From NCBI GenBank assembly GCA_049514435.1, contig JBEKVB010000001.1:62001-126000 (forward strand): a DNA stretch of 64,000 nucleotides, read 5' to 3'. The notes under the pieces were generated by a model. That model was not told the DNA's origin, did not search any database, and saw nothing but the letters and a program-made list of their open reading frames with translations. Positions within the stretch are counted from its first letter, which is position 1, and each line of letters opens with the position of its first letter. The stretch is from UBA4810 sp002479215 (lineage in GTDB: Bacteria; Desulfobacterota; Syntrophia; Syntrophales; Smithellaceae). Positions 51,112 through 60,478 of the stretch are shown in pieces. The position numbers and the translations under genes were made by a program.

Positions 51112-53010
51112 CTAATGGTGGTCGTATTTTGCTTTGCTTTTCACCTCTTCATATTCCGCGCGCAGAGCTATATGATCCATGTCCGCCATGCCTTCGGCAC
51201 TTTTAACCCAATCCTCAAACTGAATATCTACACCAAAAATACCGATCATTGCATCTTTATCATTGACGATAGGCGCAGAAACGGTGAAGCATAAAACACC
51301 GGTCATCTTGGAAATGAAGAAATCGGTAACATGAACTTTTCCTGTCTGCAAAGGTTTTATAAACCATTCCCGGTCGGATTGGTCGATGCCTACTCCATAA
51401 TTCTCATATTTAGCACGATCAGCAATGTTGGTAATGTTTTTAGTTGTCTTTCTGCCGTTCATGTCCACTATATATGCAAACTGAACAGAAGGATGTTCGT
51501 CGACGAATTCTTGCATCAGAGGTTCTTGTTGTTCAGTATTCATGCTCTTCATTAACGGATGTTCGATAATTTGACTAACTGCGGCCACGGCGGCTTTTTC
51601 AGCCATATCTTTAATTTTTTCTAATGCCGACATAAAATATTCCGGCAAATACAAGCGCACCCTTTTTTCCATCTCTTCGGGAGAAATCGTGGTAACTCGG
51701 CCGGAATCATATTGTTCCGCAATCCATTTATTGATTTTTGAAATTCCTGGATGCCTTTTATCCACAACGCTGTCACTTTTGAGGCCGAAGCGCTGATTAA
51801 TCCAGAAGGCTATACCGGCATTGCCTGATTTGTCGGTGATCATGGTGACAATAGGTCTTTTTAAAATTTTGTTGGTATCGAAGATGTTATAAATTTCTTC
51901 GCATTTAATAAGGCCATCAGCATGAACACCCGCGCGGGTAACATTGAACTCGGAGCCGACAAAGGGATAATTGTGTGGTATCTTTACTCCCAGTTCGGCT
52001 TCAAAATATTCGGCGATATCGGTGATTACGGTCGTATCAATTCCGTTATTATTTCCTTTAAGCGCGATATATTCAATAATCAGACCTTCAATAGGCGGAT
52101 TGCCGGTTCGTTCGCCAAGGCCTAAAAGAGTGGAATTGGCCGCGCTGCAACCATAAATCCATGCAGTCGTGGCATTGGTCATGGCGCGGTGAAAATCATT
52201 GTGGCCATGCCATTCTAAAAGATGGCCGGGCACCCCGGCGTCATCAATAAAGGCGCGGACAAGCTTGTCTACACTGCGGGGAAGAGCCGCTCCGGGATAT
52301 GTTATGCCGTAGCCCATTGTATCGCAAAGCCTGATTTTGATATCGATGCCGCTTTCTTCCCTCAGTTTCATTAGTTCCAGCGCAAAGGGGACACAAAAGC
52401 CATAAATATCGGCGCGGGTAATGTCTTCGAAATGACAGCGGGGAATGATGCCTAATGCCAAAATGGATTTGACGATGCCCAGATAATCATCCATGGCTTC
52501 GCGTCTTTTCTTGTTCAGCTTAAGAAAAATGTGATAATCGGAGACTGATGTGAGCAATCCTGTTTCTTTGATGCCTGCGTTTTTAACTAAAGGTATATCT
52601 TTTTTTGCCGCTCTGATCCAACCGGTGATTTCCGGATAAGAGAGACCCAGTGCCTGACATTTTTCTACCGCTTCCTTATCTTTTTTGCTGTAAAGGAAAA
52701 ATTCTGATTGCCGGATTACGCCATTGGGCCCGCCGAGTTTGCTCAGAAATTGAAAAATATTAACAATTTGTTCTACTGTATAAGGAGGACGAGCTTGCTG
52801 TCCGTCTCTAAAAGTAGTGTCTGTAATAAATATTTCTCTCGCCAGACTAACGGGTAAGATTTTGTGGTCAAAAATAACTTTACTTACTTCAGTATAGGGA
52901 AATATATCTTTATATAAATTAGGCTCATCGAGTTCCTTTAGCTTATATTTCCAGTTCTTTTTATTTTTATTAGCGGGTGATTTCTTTACTTTACTCAATT
53001 TCGCCATCAT
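51112..53010 (-). CDS. Re-citrate synthase/HMGL-like enzyme fused to a C-terminal Cache domain
   Basis: The N-terminal 470 residues are a DRE-TIM barrel of the homocitrate/isopropylmalate synthase superfamily, with FITDTTFRDGQQARPP (catalytic Arg-Asp), GVIRQSEFFLYSKKD, ILTSV-like LLTSVSDYHIF, CHFEDITRADIYGF, EWHGHNDFHRA (metal ligands) and LLGLGERTGNPPIEG. This pattern is that of the Re-citrate synthase group of anaerobes. The C-terminal third (about 480-625) has a single-Cache-like fold (VQFAYIVDMNGRKTTKN, IDQSDREWFIKPLQTGKVHV, APIVNDKDAMIGIFGVDI) and no membrane helix. The LeuA-type regulatory domain is absent. Probably an allosterically controlled citrate synthase in the cytosol; the ligand of the Cache part is unknown. 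Confidence 0.82.
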   Translation of the reverse strand: MMAKLSKVKKSPANKNKKNWKYKLKELDEPNLYKDIFPYTEVSKVIFDHKILPVSLAREIFITDTTFRDGQQARPPYTVEQIVNIFQFLSKLGGPNGVIRQSEFFLYSKKDKEAVEKCQALGLSYPEITGWIRAAKKDIPLVKNAGIKETGLLTSVSDYHIFLKLNKKRREAMDDYLGIVKSILALGIIPRCHFEDITRADIYGFCVPFALELMKLREESGIDIKIRLCDTMGYGITYPGAALPRSVDKLVRAFIDDAGVPGHLLEWHGHNDFHRAMTNATTAWIYGCSAANSTLLGLGERTGNPPIEGLIIEYIALKGNNNGIDTTVITDIAEYFEAELGVKIPHNYPFVGSEFNVTRAGVHADGLIKCEEIYNIFDTNKILKRPIVTMITDKSGNAGIAFWINQRFGLKSDSVVDKRHPGISKINKWIAEQYDSGRVTTISPEEMEKRVRLYLPEYFMSALEKIKDMAEKAAVAAVSQIIEHPLMKSMNTEQQEPLMQEFVDEHPSVQFAYIVDMNGRKTTKNITNIADRAKYENYGVGIDQSDREWFIKPLQTGKVHVTDFFISKMTGVLCFTVSAPIVNDKDAMIGIFGVDIQFEDWVKSAEGMADMDHIALRAEYEEVKSKAKYDHH

Positions 53011-53031
53011 TTATTCTCCATAAATTTATAG

Positions 53032-54804
53032 CTAAACGATTTTTAAAGAAAGTTCCATAAGTTGTTCGATGCTTACTTTTGACGGCGCATCCGATAAGAG
53101 ACAAGCCGCTTTTTGCGTCTTCGGGAATGCAATCACATCGCGGATTGATTCCGCGTGAGTCATAATCATAGTGAGCCTATCCAGACCGAAGGCAATTCCT
53201 CCGTGAGGCGGAGCGCCGTATTCCAAAGCATCCAGAAGAAAACCAAACTTACTGCGGGCTTCTTCATTGCTCAAACCTAAAACTTTGAACACTTGAGCCT
53301 GTAAATCTTTCCTATGAATCCGAATGCTGCCGCCACCTATTTCTGAACCATTCAACACAAGGTCATAAGCGCGCGCGCGAACTTTACCCGGCTGAGAGTT
53401 AAATAACGCAACATCTTCCAGAACAGGTGAAGTGAAAGGATGATGCATGGAGACATAACGCTTTTCGGAGTCGGAATATTCCATCAGCGGAAATTCGGTA
53501 ATCCAATTGAAGGCTAAATCGTCCGGTTTAAATAAGTTCAGCTTCTTCGCTAAATGTAGGCGCAAATTGCCGAGAGAATCGTTAACAACGCGGGGAACAT
53601 CGGCAACAAAAAATATAATATCACTTTCTTTCGCGCCCATTGCTTTATTTATTTTTTCAACTTCCTCCGGCCGCAAAAATTTGTAAATAGGAGAAGTCCA
53701 GTCGGTGGCGTTAATTCTCGCCCACGCCAGTCCCTTAGCGCCGTAAACGGCAACGTAATCCTTTAGCTCGTCGAGGTCTTTGCGTGAAAGGCCGGAAGCT
53801 TGTTCCAGCTTAATCGCTTTGACAATTCCACCCGCGGCAACGACTTCCTGAAATAGCTTAAAGCCGGAATTACTTACTATTGACGTAATATCCACCAGTT
53901 CAATATCGAAACGTGTATCGGGATTATCTTTACCATAGCGGTTTACGGCATCGTGATAGGTGAGGCGGGGAAAGGGGAGTTTAAGTTCACGGTCGAGACA
54001 TACCTTAAATATTTGCGCCATCAATCCTTCCATGATTTTGATTATATCTTCTTCGGTGATGAAGGACATTTCGACGTCGATTTGCGTAAATTCCGGTTGA
54101 CGGTCGGCCCTTAAATCTTCATCCCGGAAACATTTCACAATTTGATAATAACGGTCAAAGCCGGAAACCATCAGCAATTGCTTAAAAATCTGAGGCGATT
54201 GCGGTAAGGCGTAAAACATCCCCTTGTAAATTCTACTGGGGACAAGGTAATCGCGGGCGCCTTCCGGAGTGCTTTTTGTCAGAAAAGGCGTTTCCACTTC
54301 AATAAAACCGTTTTTATCGAAGTAATTGCGCGTAGCGGCGGCCAATTTACTGCGCAAAAATAAATTTTGCTGGAGCGCCGGACGGCGTAAATCCAGATAG
54401 CGGTATTTGAGACGCACGTTTTCTGATATATCTTCCTCGTCAAAAGAGAATGGCGGTGTTTTCGATTCATTCATTATTTCCAATTCAGAGACGATGACTT
54501 CGATTTCACCTGTTTTCAGGGCGGGATTTTCCATACCTTGTGGCCTTTTGAGTACAGTTCCTTTAACAGCAAGGACAAATTCATTGCGGATTTTATGCGC
54601 TTCTCCATGAACAGCCTCTCCGGAGTCGGGATTGAAAACGATTTGAACCATTCCTTCGCGATCACGCAAATCGACAAAAATAACGCCGCCGTGATCTCTT
54701 CTGCGGTGCGACCAGCCCATTAAAATTATTTCTTTACCGGCATGGGAAATGTTCAGATTACCACAATAATGCGTTCTTTTATCTGTAGCTAAAAAATTGG
54801 CCAA
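53032..54804 (-). CDS. aspS: Aspartyl-tRNA synthetase, bacterial type
   Basis: Charges tRNA-Asp (and tRNA-Asn in many organisms that lack AsnRS). An N-terminal OB-fold (WSHRRRDHGGVIFVDLRDREG), class II core with RYLDLRRP, motif 2 CFRDEDLRADRQPEFTQID, a GAD insertion (about 290-410), and motif 3 GGIAFGLDRLTMIM. 590 residues, normal. It lies 6 bases downstream of hisS on the same strand. Confidence 0.97.
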   Translation of the reverse strand: MANFLATDKRTHYCGNLNISHAGKEIILMGWSHRRRDHGGVIFVDLRDREGMVQIVFNPDSGEAVHGEAHKIRNEFVLAVKGTVLKRPQGMENPALKTGEIEVIVSELEIMNESKTPPFSFDEEDISENVRLKYRYLDLRRPALQQNLFLRSKLAAATRNYFDKNGFIEVETPFLTKSTPEGARDYLVPSRIYKGMFYALPQSPQIFKQLLMVSGFDRYYQIVKCFRDEDLRADRQPEFTQIDVEMSFITEEDIIKIMEGLMAQIFKVCLDRELKLPFPRLTYHDAVNRYGKDNPDTRFDIELVDITSIVSNSGFKLFQEVVAAGGIVKAIKLEQASGLSRKDLDELKDYVAVYGAKGLAWARINATDWTSPIYKFLRPEEVEKINKAMGAKESDIIFFVADVPRVVNDSLGNLRLHLAKKLNLFKPDDLAFNWITEFPLMEYSDSEKRYVSMHHPFTSPVLEDVALFNSQPGKVRARAYDLVLNGSEIGGGSIRIHRKDLQAQVFKVLGLSNEEARSKFGFLLDALEYGAPPHGGIAFGLDRLTMIMTHAESIRDVIAFPKTQKAACLLSDAPSKVSIEQLMELSLKIV

Positions 54805-54810
54805 AGGATT

Positions 54811-56073
54811 TCACCTTTCCTTAATGATTTTAATTATTGTATCCCGCAAGTTGTTCATAGGCAAAACTTGCTGGGTTTTAGTGTTCATATTTCTTAACTC
54901 GACACGCTTTTCATCAATCTCTTTATCACCTATAATCAGTGTAAAGGAGGTATTTAATTTGTCGGCACGTTTCATCTGGCTTTTCAAACTTTTATCGCTG
55001 TAATCCTTTTCCGTGGAAATACCGGCCCGGCGCATCTCGTTAGTCAATCCGAAGGCCATCTTTTGCGCGCGTTCGCCGAGAGCGGCAATAAATAAATCCG
55101 TCGGGAATATATTTTTTTTATTATTAGGCAAACAGGCAAAAAGACGTTCAATTCCCACAGCAAATCCAATACCGGATACTTCCGGTCCGCCTAAGGAATG
55201 AACCAGACCGTCATATCTGCCGCCGCCGGCCAGTGCGTTTTGAGCTCCCAGCAATCCTGATTTAACTTCAAAAGCTGTTCTGGTATAATAATCCAAACCA
55301 CGCACCATTTTGGGGTTAATGCCGTAAGCAACATTTAAATCGGTTAAATACGATTTTACCTGAGCAAAATGTTCTTTGCAGTCAGGGCACAAGTAGTCGA
55401 GAATTTGCGGAGCTTTGGCGATAATTAAATTACAGGTTTCTACTTTGCAGTCAAATATCCGCAAAGGATTGGTGCTCATACGTCTTTGACAGTCAGGACA
55501 AAGAGCATTTTTCGATCCTCTTAAATAATTGACGACAGCTTGTGAAAAAACCGGCCGGCAAGTTTTACAACCAAGAGAGTTAATTTCCAGAGATAATTCT
55601 TCAATAGCCGTTGATTGTAGAAAATGCATCAGCATGAAAATAACTTCTACATCGGATTGAGGCTTCTCATCGCCAAACAACTCAACATCAATCTGATGGA
55701 ATTGACGGAAACGGCCTTTCTGCGGCCTTTCCCGTCGAAACATAGGCCCCATTGTGTAGAGTTTCGTAATCTGGTCAAAAGAGTGCATATTATGTTCGAT
55801 GTAGGCACGGATAATGGAAGCTGTGGCTTCAGGGCGTAATGTTAGGAGTTCATCATCGCGATCACGAAAGGTGTACATTTCTTTTTCGACAATATCCGTT
55901 GTTTCCCCAATACTCCGTTTGAATAACTCAGTTTTTTCCATAATCGGGACCCGAATTTCGCGAAAACAGAAAGAACCAAAAACCTGACGGGCGATTGATT
56001 CGATATGATTCCAAGTCGGAGCATCTTCCGGCAATATATCTTTGATGCCTTTAATTGTGGTTATTTTTTCCAT
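54811..56073 (-). CDS. hisS: Histidyl-tRNA synthetase
   Basis: Charges tRNA-His. KGIKDILPEDAPTWNHIE is the start, then VPIMEKTELFKRSIGETTD, LRPEATASIIRAY, GPMFRRERPQKGRFRQFHQ (motif 2), the HisA-type RGLDYYTRTAFEV and GGRYDGLV, GIGFAVGIERL, and an anticodon-binding domain. 420 residues. First gene of the hisS-aspS pair. Confidence 0.97.
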   Translation of the reverse strand: MEKITTIKGIKDILPEDAPTWNHIESIARQVFGSFCFREIRVPIMEKTELFKRSIGETTDIVEKEMYTFRDRDDELLTLRPEATASIIRAYIEHNMHSFDQITKLYTMGPMFRRERPQKGRFRQFHQIDVELFGDEKPQSDVEVIFMLMHFLQSTAIEELSLEINSLGCKTCRPVFSQAVVNYLRGSKNALCPDCQRRMSTNPLRIFDCKVETCNLIIAKAPQILDYLCPDCKEHFAQVKSYLTDLNVAYGINPKMVRGLDYYTRTAFEVKSGLLGAQNALAGGGRYDGLVHSLGGPEVSGIGFAVGIERLFACLPNNKKNIFPTDLFIAALGERAQKMAFGLTNEMRRAGISTEKDYSDKSLKSQMKRADKLNTSFTLIIGDKEIDEKRVELRNMNTKTQQVLPMNNLRDTIIKIIKER

Positions 56074-56166
56074 AAATATCAGACCAAAATCTAATGAATA
56101 TAGTGAAGTTAACTAGCATATAGTATGATGATTATCAATGAAAATGAATGGTTAATCAACAAGTGC

Positions 56167-58647
56167 TTATCTGCTTTTCCGAAAAGTATCAATGTTCAAT
56201 TTTATGCCGTCGGTCATCAGAGTTACCGCTCCATCGCGATCAGTGCGGAAAATAGTAACGCGGGCATCGTTATATCTTTGGAGAGTTGACGGATGCGGAT
56301 GGTGAAATACATTTGCTTTACCGGCGCTGACTATCGCATAACGGCAGGCGACAGCTTTAATGAATTCGGCACTGCTGGAGTAACCTGAGCCATGATGAGG
56401 AGCCACCAGAACATCGCTACGTAAATCTACCCCAGATTTAATGAGCTGCTTTTCCACATCGGCTGAAATATCACCGGGAATAAGAAAACTTACATTGCCG
56501 AACGTTATTTTTAAAACCAGAGAGGAATCGTTAACTTCATCGTAAGAAAGATTATTCATATCTTGAGGCGAATAATTTAACGGCCATAAGACCTTGACTC
56601 TGACACCGTTAAATATTCTTTCCGGAGATTTATTAGAGGTCATACATATATTAATATTATTAAGCTTGATTGCTTTTTCCCATTCCGGATAGATTTCTAA
56701 ATCAATTGGTAAGTTCGACCTCCAAACCTGCCGGACATCAAAATTATTCATAATGTAGATCAGTCCCAGTAAATGATCGGGATGAGGGTGGCTTAGCACC
56801 ACAGTATCAACATTACGGATTCTTTCATGGTAGAGAAAAGGAGCGAGAAGAGATTTGCCGGTATCAAAGGAACTGTACGAAAAACCGCCGCCGTCAATAA
56901 GCATATTCTTCCCGCCGGGAAACCGCACAAAAGTTGAATTTCCCTGTCCCACATCAATAATTGTGATTTTTAAATCAGACGAAAATTTGTCTTTAAATGT
57001 AAGGTAAGTTATGTCCGCCGCAAAAAATAAAACGACAATAACTAATAAATATTTTAAAACTTGGAAACGGCGCAGTAAAAATTCCTTTTGAGTTTTCTTT
57101 TTTTCCCTCTCGTCAATAAATTGAATAAGAAGAAAAATGAATAAATAAAAAACTGCAATTTCAACTATGTTTGGTGTGATGCAATTGAAAGAAGACCAGG
57201 GGACCGCCGCTAATTTGTTTATTATATTTACTGATATTTGCACAAAGAAAGAAGCCAGTTTAATTAAGTAACCGGCGATTACCGGGGAAAAGAAGGCTGA
57301 GAGGATAAAAAACATGGATATAGTCAGCACCAGTGTTCCCAAAAGGGGAACGGAAATCAGATTGGCAATGATTGTTATAGAAGAGACACGGTTAGAATAA
57401 TATATGATCAAAGGCAAAGTGCCGATTGTTACAGCGCTGCATACAATAGCTGACAAATATATATACCGGATAATACTTTGGCCCCATAACGGAAGAAGGT
57501 CAAGTTGCTTTATAGAAAAATCGCGGAAACGGGGAATAATGTAAATGAGCGCCAAAACGGCCATGAAAGAAAGTTGAAAAGAACTATCAAAAAGAGCTTC
57601 CGGTGAAATAACCAGAATAATTAAAGCCGCCATAACCAGCGTATTATAAAGGTCTTTTTGCCTTCCCACAACCAGGGCAATTAAAAAGACCAGCGCCATG
57701 AGAGTTGACCGCTGGACGGGAATTTCCATTCCTGCAATGAAAGCAGAAATTAATACCATAAGAAACGCGGCCACCGTCGCTAATTTAATTATATTAAATC
57801 TGAGCATCAGATATTCTGAGGACTTCAAAACAAGAAAAACAAAGAAAAAAGCGGACGCCGCAATTATCCCAATATGCAGGCCGTTAATTGACAAAATATG
57901 TGAAGTGCCCGTTTTATTGAAATTGTCCCGCACGGCAGCAGGGATTGCCTTTTGATTGCCGATGGTCATGGCTTCAATAATTTCTCTTTGCGGAGTAGAA
58001 GCATTTTGGTAAATGATACTTTTTAAATAAAGTCTGAATGTTTCCAGTTTTAATCTGATGCCGCTGGCGGTATTTTGTCTCAGCAGTACAATTTGTGAAT
58101 TATTGGCAACGAACCCGGTGGCGTAAATACCCTGGAGATTCATATAGCGTTCATAATCAAAACCACCGGGATTTTGAAAGCTTTGTATTTTCTTCAATAC
58201 AGAATGAAAACGAATAAAATCACCATATTGGAAACTTAAATCAGAAGGAATTACCAGGCGAATATTGCCTGAAACCGGAATATATGCTTTATCGTTTATA
58301 ATGCGCTGACAGCGAACAAATAAAACTAGTTTATCGGGATAAGCGAAGGGATTTTCGATGACAACGCCTTCCAACACTAATTTGCCCACATTGATATAGC
58401 GGCTTATATGTTTATCGGGTCGAATTAAATATTCTTGACTTTGAATATCGAAATAACCCAGCAGGAATGTAAAACTGATGATTAAAAGGAAGCTTGCCGC
58501 AGTCCATTTTTTTATGATGGCCACAAGAAGAAAAATAAGTATTACTATGATTCCTCCGAACAGCAAATATCCGGGAATGGCCAAATAATAACCGCCGATG
58601 ATGCCAGTAATTAGAGCGATTAAGGGATAAATTAACGGTCCGCGCAT
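56167..58647 (-). CDS. comEC: ComEC/Rec2-type DNA uptake channel protein
   Basis: Polytopic inner-membrane protein for import of single-stranded DNA during transformation. An N-terminal DUF4131-like region, the Competence domain with many membrane helices (SILSINGLHIGIIAASA, MEIPVQRSTLMALVFL) and a C-terminal metallo-beta-lactamase domain with LIDGGGFSYSSFDTG, SHPHPDHLLG (HxHxDH) and VAPHHGSGYSSS. 826 residues is full length. No other competence genes are in the window, but a PilT-like ATPase lies near. Whether the organism is naturally transformable is not known. Confidence 0.92.
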   Translation of the reverse strand: MRGPLIYPLIALITGIIGGYYLAIPGYLLFGGIIVILIFLLVAIIKKWTAASFLLIISFTFLLGYFDIQSQEYLIRPDKHISRYINVGKLVLEGVVIENPFAYPDKLVLFVRCQRIINDKAYIPVSGNIRLVIPSDLSFQYGDFIRFHSVLKKIQSFQNPGGFDYERYMNLQGIYATGFVANNSQIVLLRQNTASGIRLKLETFRLYLKSIIYQNASTPQREIIEAMTIGNQKAIPAAVRDNFNKTGTSHILSINGLHIGIIAASAFFFVFLVLKSSEYLMLRFNIIKLATVAAFLMVLISAFIAGMEIPVQRSTLMALVFLIALVVGRQKDLYNTLVMAALIILVISPEALFDSSFQLSFMAVLALIYIIPRFRDFSIKQLDLLPLWGQSIIRYIYLSAIVCSAVTIGTLPLIIYYSNRVSSITIIANLISVPLLGTLVLTISMFFILSAFFSPVIAGYLIKLASFFVQISVNIINKLAAVPWSSFNCITPNIVEIAVFYLFIFLLIQFIDEREKKKTQKEFLLRRFQVLKYLLVIVVLFFAADITYLTFKDKFSSDLKITIIDVGQGNSTFVRFPGGKNMLIDGGGFSYSSFDTGKSLLAPFLYHERIRNVDTVVLSHPHPDHLLGLIYIMNNFDVRQVWRSNLPIDLEIYPEWEKAIKLNNINICMTSNKSPERIFNGVRVKVLWPLNYSPQDMNNLSYDEVNDSSLVLKITFGNVSFLIPGDISADVEKQLIKSGVDLRSDVLVAPHHGSGYSSSAEFIKAVACRYAIVSAGKANVFHHPHPSTLQRYNDARVTIFRTDRDGAVTLMTDGIKLNIDTFRKSR

Positions 58648-58761
58648 ATATTTTTAATATTTTTATTTCAAAAAAAAGTTCAAATTTATTAGCGAAAATT
58701 CATAAAATATTATAGCATGATCTTGAAAATGTAGCGCCCAAAAATAATTAAGAAGATAGTG

Positions 58762-60459
58762 ATGTATAAAGAAACCTCCATAGATGAAAAAGATAAAAGG
58801 CGGTTACGGTTTTTAATCATATACAGAGTTATCATCATGACTCTGTTTCTGGGGATTGCCATTTATATCGATATAAAGAAGCAGGTACCCCCAGTTTCAT
58901 CAAATACCATCTATTTGCTTTATTCGATTATCGTCTTAACTTATATAATCTCCGTTGTTTACGCCTTACTCTTGAAATACTCTAAGGATTTGCGCTTCAA
59001 TATTTACCTACAGCTAACTGTAGACATTATACTTATTACTTTCCTTGTCTATTTCACCGGTAGTTCCCGCAGTAATTATTCACTTCTTTACACGCTGGTT
59101 ATAATATATTCGGTAATTTTCCTTGGCCGTAGAGGAGGTTTAATCGTTGCCTCAGCCTCCTGCATATTTTATGGACTGCTCTTAGACCTAGAATTTTACG
59201 AATGGCTACCTTCCATTTCATTTGTTGATCGTGATTACAATGTCAGCGCGGGAGATGTTCTCATTCGCGTTTTGGTACATATTGTCTCATTCTATATTAT
59301 AGCCTTTTTAGCCAGTTTTGTTGTCGAACAAGAAAAGAAAACAAGATATTTATTGCAAGAAAAAGAATCGGCTTTTGCGCAACTGGACTTGCTATTTCGC
59401 AGTATAATTGAGTCCGTTGACACTGGTGTAATGACAATAGATTTACAAGGCCGAATAAAAACTTTTAATCGAGCAGCAGAAGAGATTACCGGATTTCCCC
59501 TGCGGGACATAGAAAACAGACAAATTGAGGATTTTTTCCCGGAATTTATGCCATTTTTTTCAGCGCAGAACGCTAATATACAGAACAAAAGCCGAATAGA
59601 AACTATTATCAAGGGAGAAAAGGGGATAAAAATTCATCTGGGCTGTTCGATTTCCCCGTTAAAGGACAAGAACGAAAAGCAAATAGGGAATATCCTGATT
59701 TTTCAGGACATCACAGAAATTAGGCGGATGGAAGAGAACCTCGAAAAGAGTAAGAGATTGGCTTTAATTGGGGAAATGGCCGCGGGATTGGCGCATGAAA
59801 TGAGAAATCCGCTGGCTTCGATAACCGGATCAATTGAGCTTTTGAAGCAGGGATTGAACTTAGAAGAAACCGATAAACGCTTGATGCAGATAATTTTACG
59901 CGGCAAAAATCAACTGGATAGCTTTGTACGAGACTTTCTTCTGCTGGCTCGTCCCATTCCTCTGTCCAGGGAGCTGGTTGATGTAAACATGGTTGCCGAA
60001 GAAGTTCTCGAGAACATGAAATTATCCAATGAATGGTTGAGTAAAATAAAAATTATGAAAGTATTTTCAGATAATGTCGCTATTTTTGCCAACAGGGGAC
60101 AGATCAGACAAATTATTCACAATCTTGTTCTTAATGCCGTTCAGGCAATGGAAGAAGGAGGCGTTTTATCTGTGGAAACTGCATTGGTAAAATTGGACGA
60201 TAAAAAGGAATACACTGAAATTAAAATTACGGATACCGGCTGCGGCATTGATCAAGAAAATTTGAAGAAAATATTTGAACCTTTCTTTACTAATAAAGAT
60301 AAGGGAACCGGTTTAGGTTTAACGATAGTCGGCCGTATTGTTGAAGGCTACAGCGGAAAAATAAAGATAGAGAGCGATATAAATATTGGTACGAGTTGCG
60401 CCGTTTGGCTGCCTGCAAAAGATGAAAGCATTCAGCAAACAACTGTATATAACACGTAA
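58762..60459 (+). CDS. PilS-like membrane histidine kinase with PAS domain
   Basis: About six N-terminal membrane helices (residues 1-185), a short coiled segment, a PAS domain (about 210-315) and a HisKA/HATPase kinase. H-box GLAHEMRNPLASI with His345, N-box LVLNAVQAM, G1 TDTGCGID and G2 GTGLGLTIV. The layout resembles PilS of type IV pili, a kinase for an NtrC-like partner, which is the next gene (19 bases). The PilS name is inferred from context. A GTG at 58759 is an alternative start. Confidence 0.87.
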   Translation: MYKETSIDEKDKRRLRFLIIYRVIIMTLFLGIAIYIDIKKQVPPVSSNTIYLLYSIIVLTYIISVVYALLLKYSKDLRFNIYLQLTVDIILITFLVYFTGSSRSNYSLLYTLVIIYSVIFLGRRGGLIVASASCIFYGLLLDLEFYEWLPSISFVDRDYNVSAGDVLIRVLVHIVSFYIIAFLASFVVEQEKKTRYLLQEKESAFAQLDLLFRSIIESVDTGVMTIDLQGRIKTFNRAAEEITGFPLRDIENRQIEDFFPEFMPFFSAQNANIQNKSRIETIIKGEKGIKIHLGCSISPLKDKNEKQIGNILIFQDITEIRRMEENLEKSKRLALIGEMAAGLAHEMRNPLASITGSIELLKQGLNLEETDKRLMQIILRGKNQLDSFVRDFLLLARPIPLSRELVDVNMVAEEVLENMKLSNEWLSKIKIMKVFSDNVAIFANRGQIRQIIHNLVLNAVQAMEEGGVLSVETALVKLDDKKEYTEIKITDTGCGIDQENLKKIFEPFFTNKDKGTGLGLTIVGRIVEGYSGKIKIESDINIGTSCAVWLPAKDESIQQTTVYNT

Positions 60460-60478
60460 GAGAAACTAAGGTGAGAGT

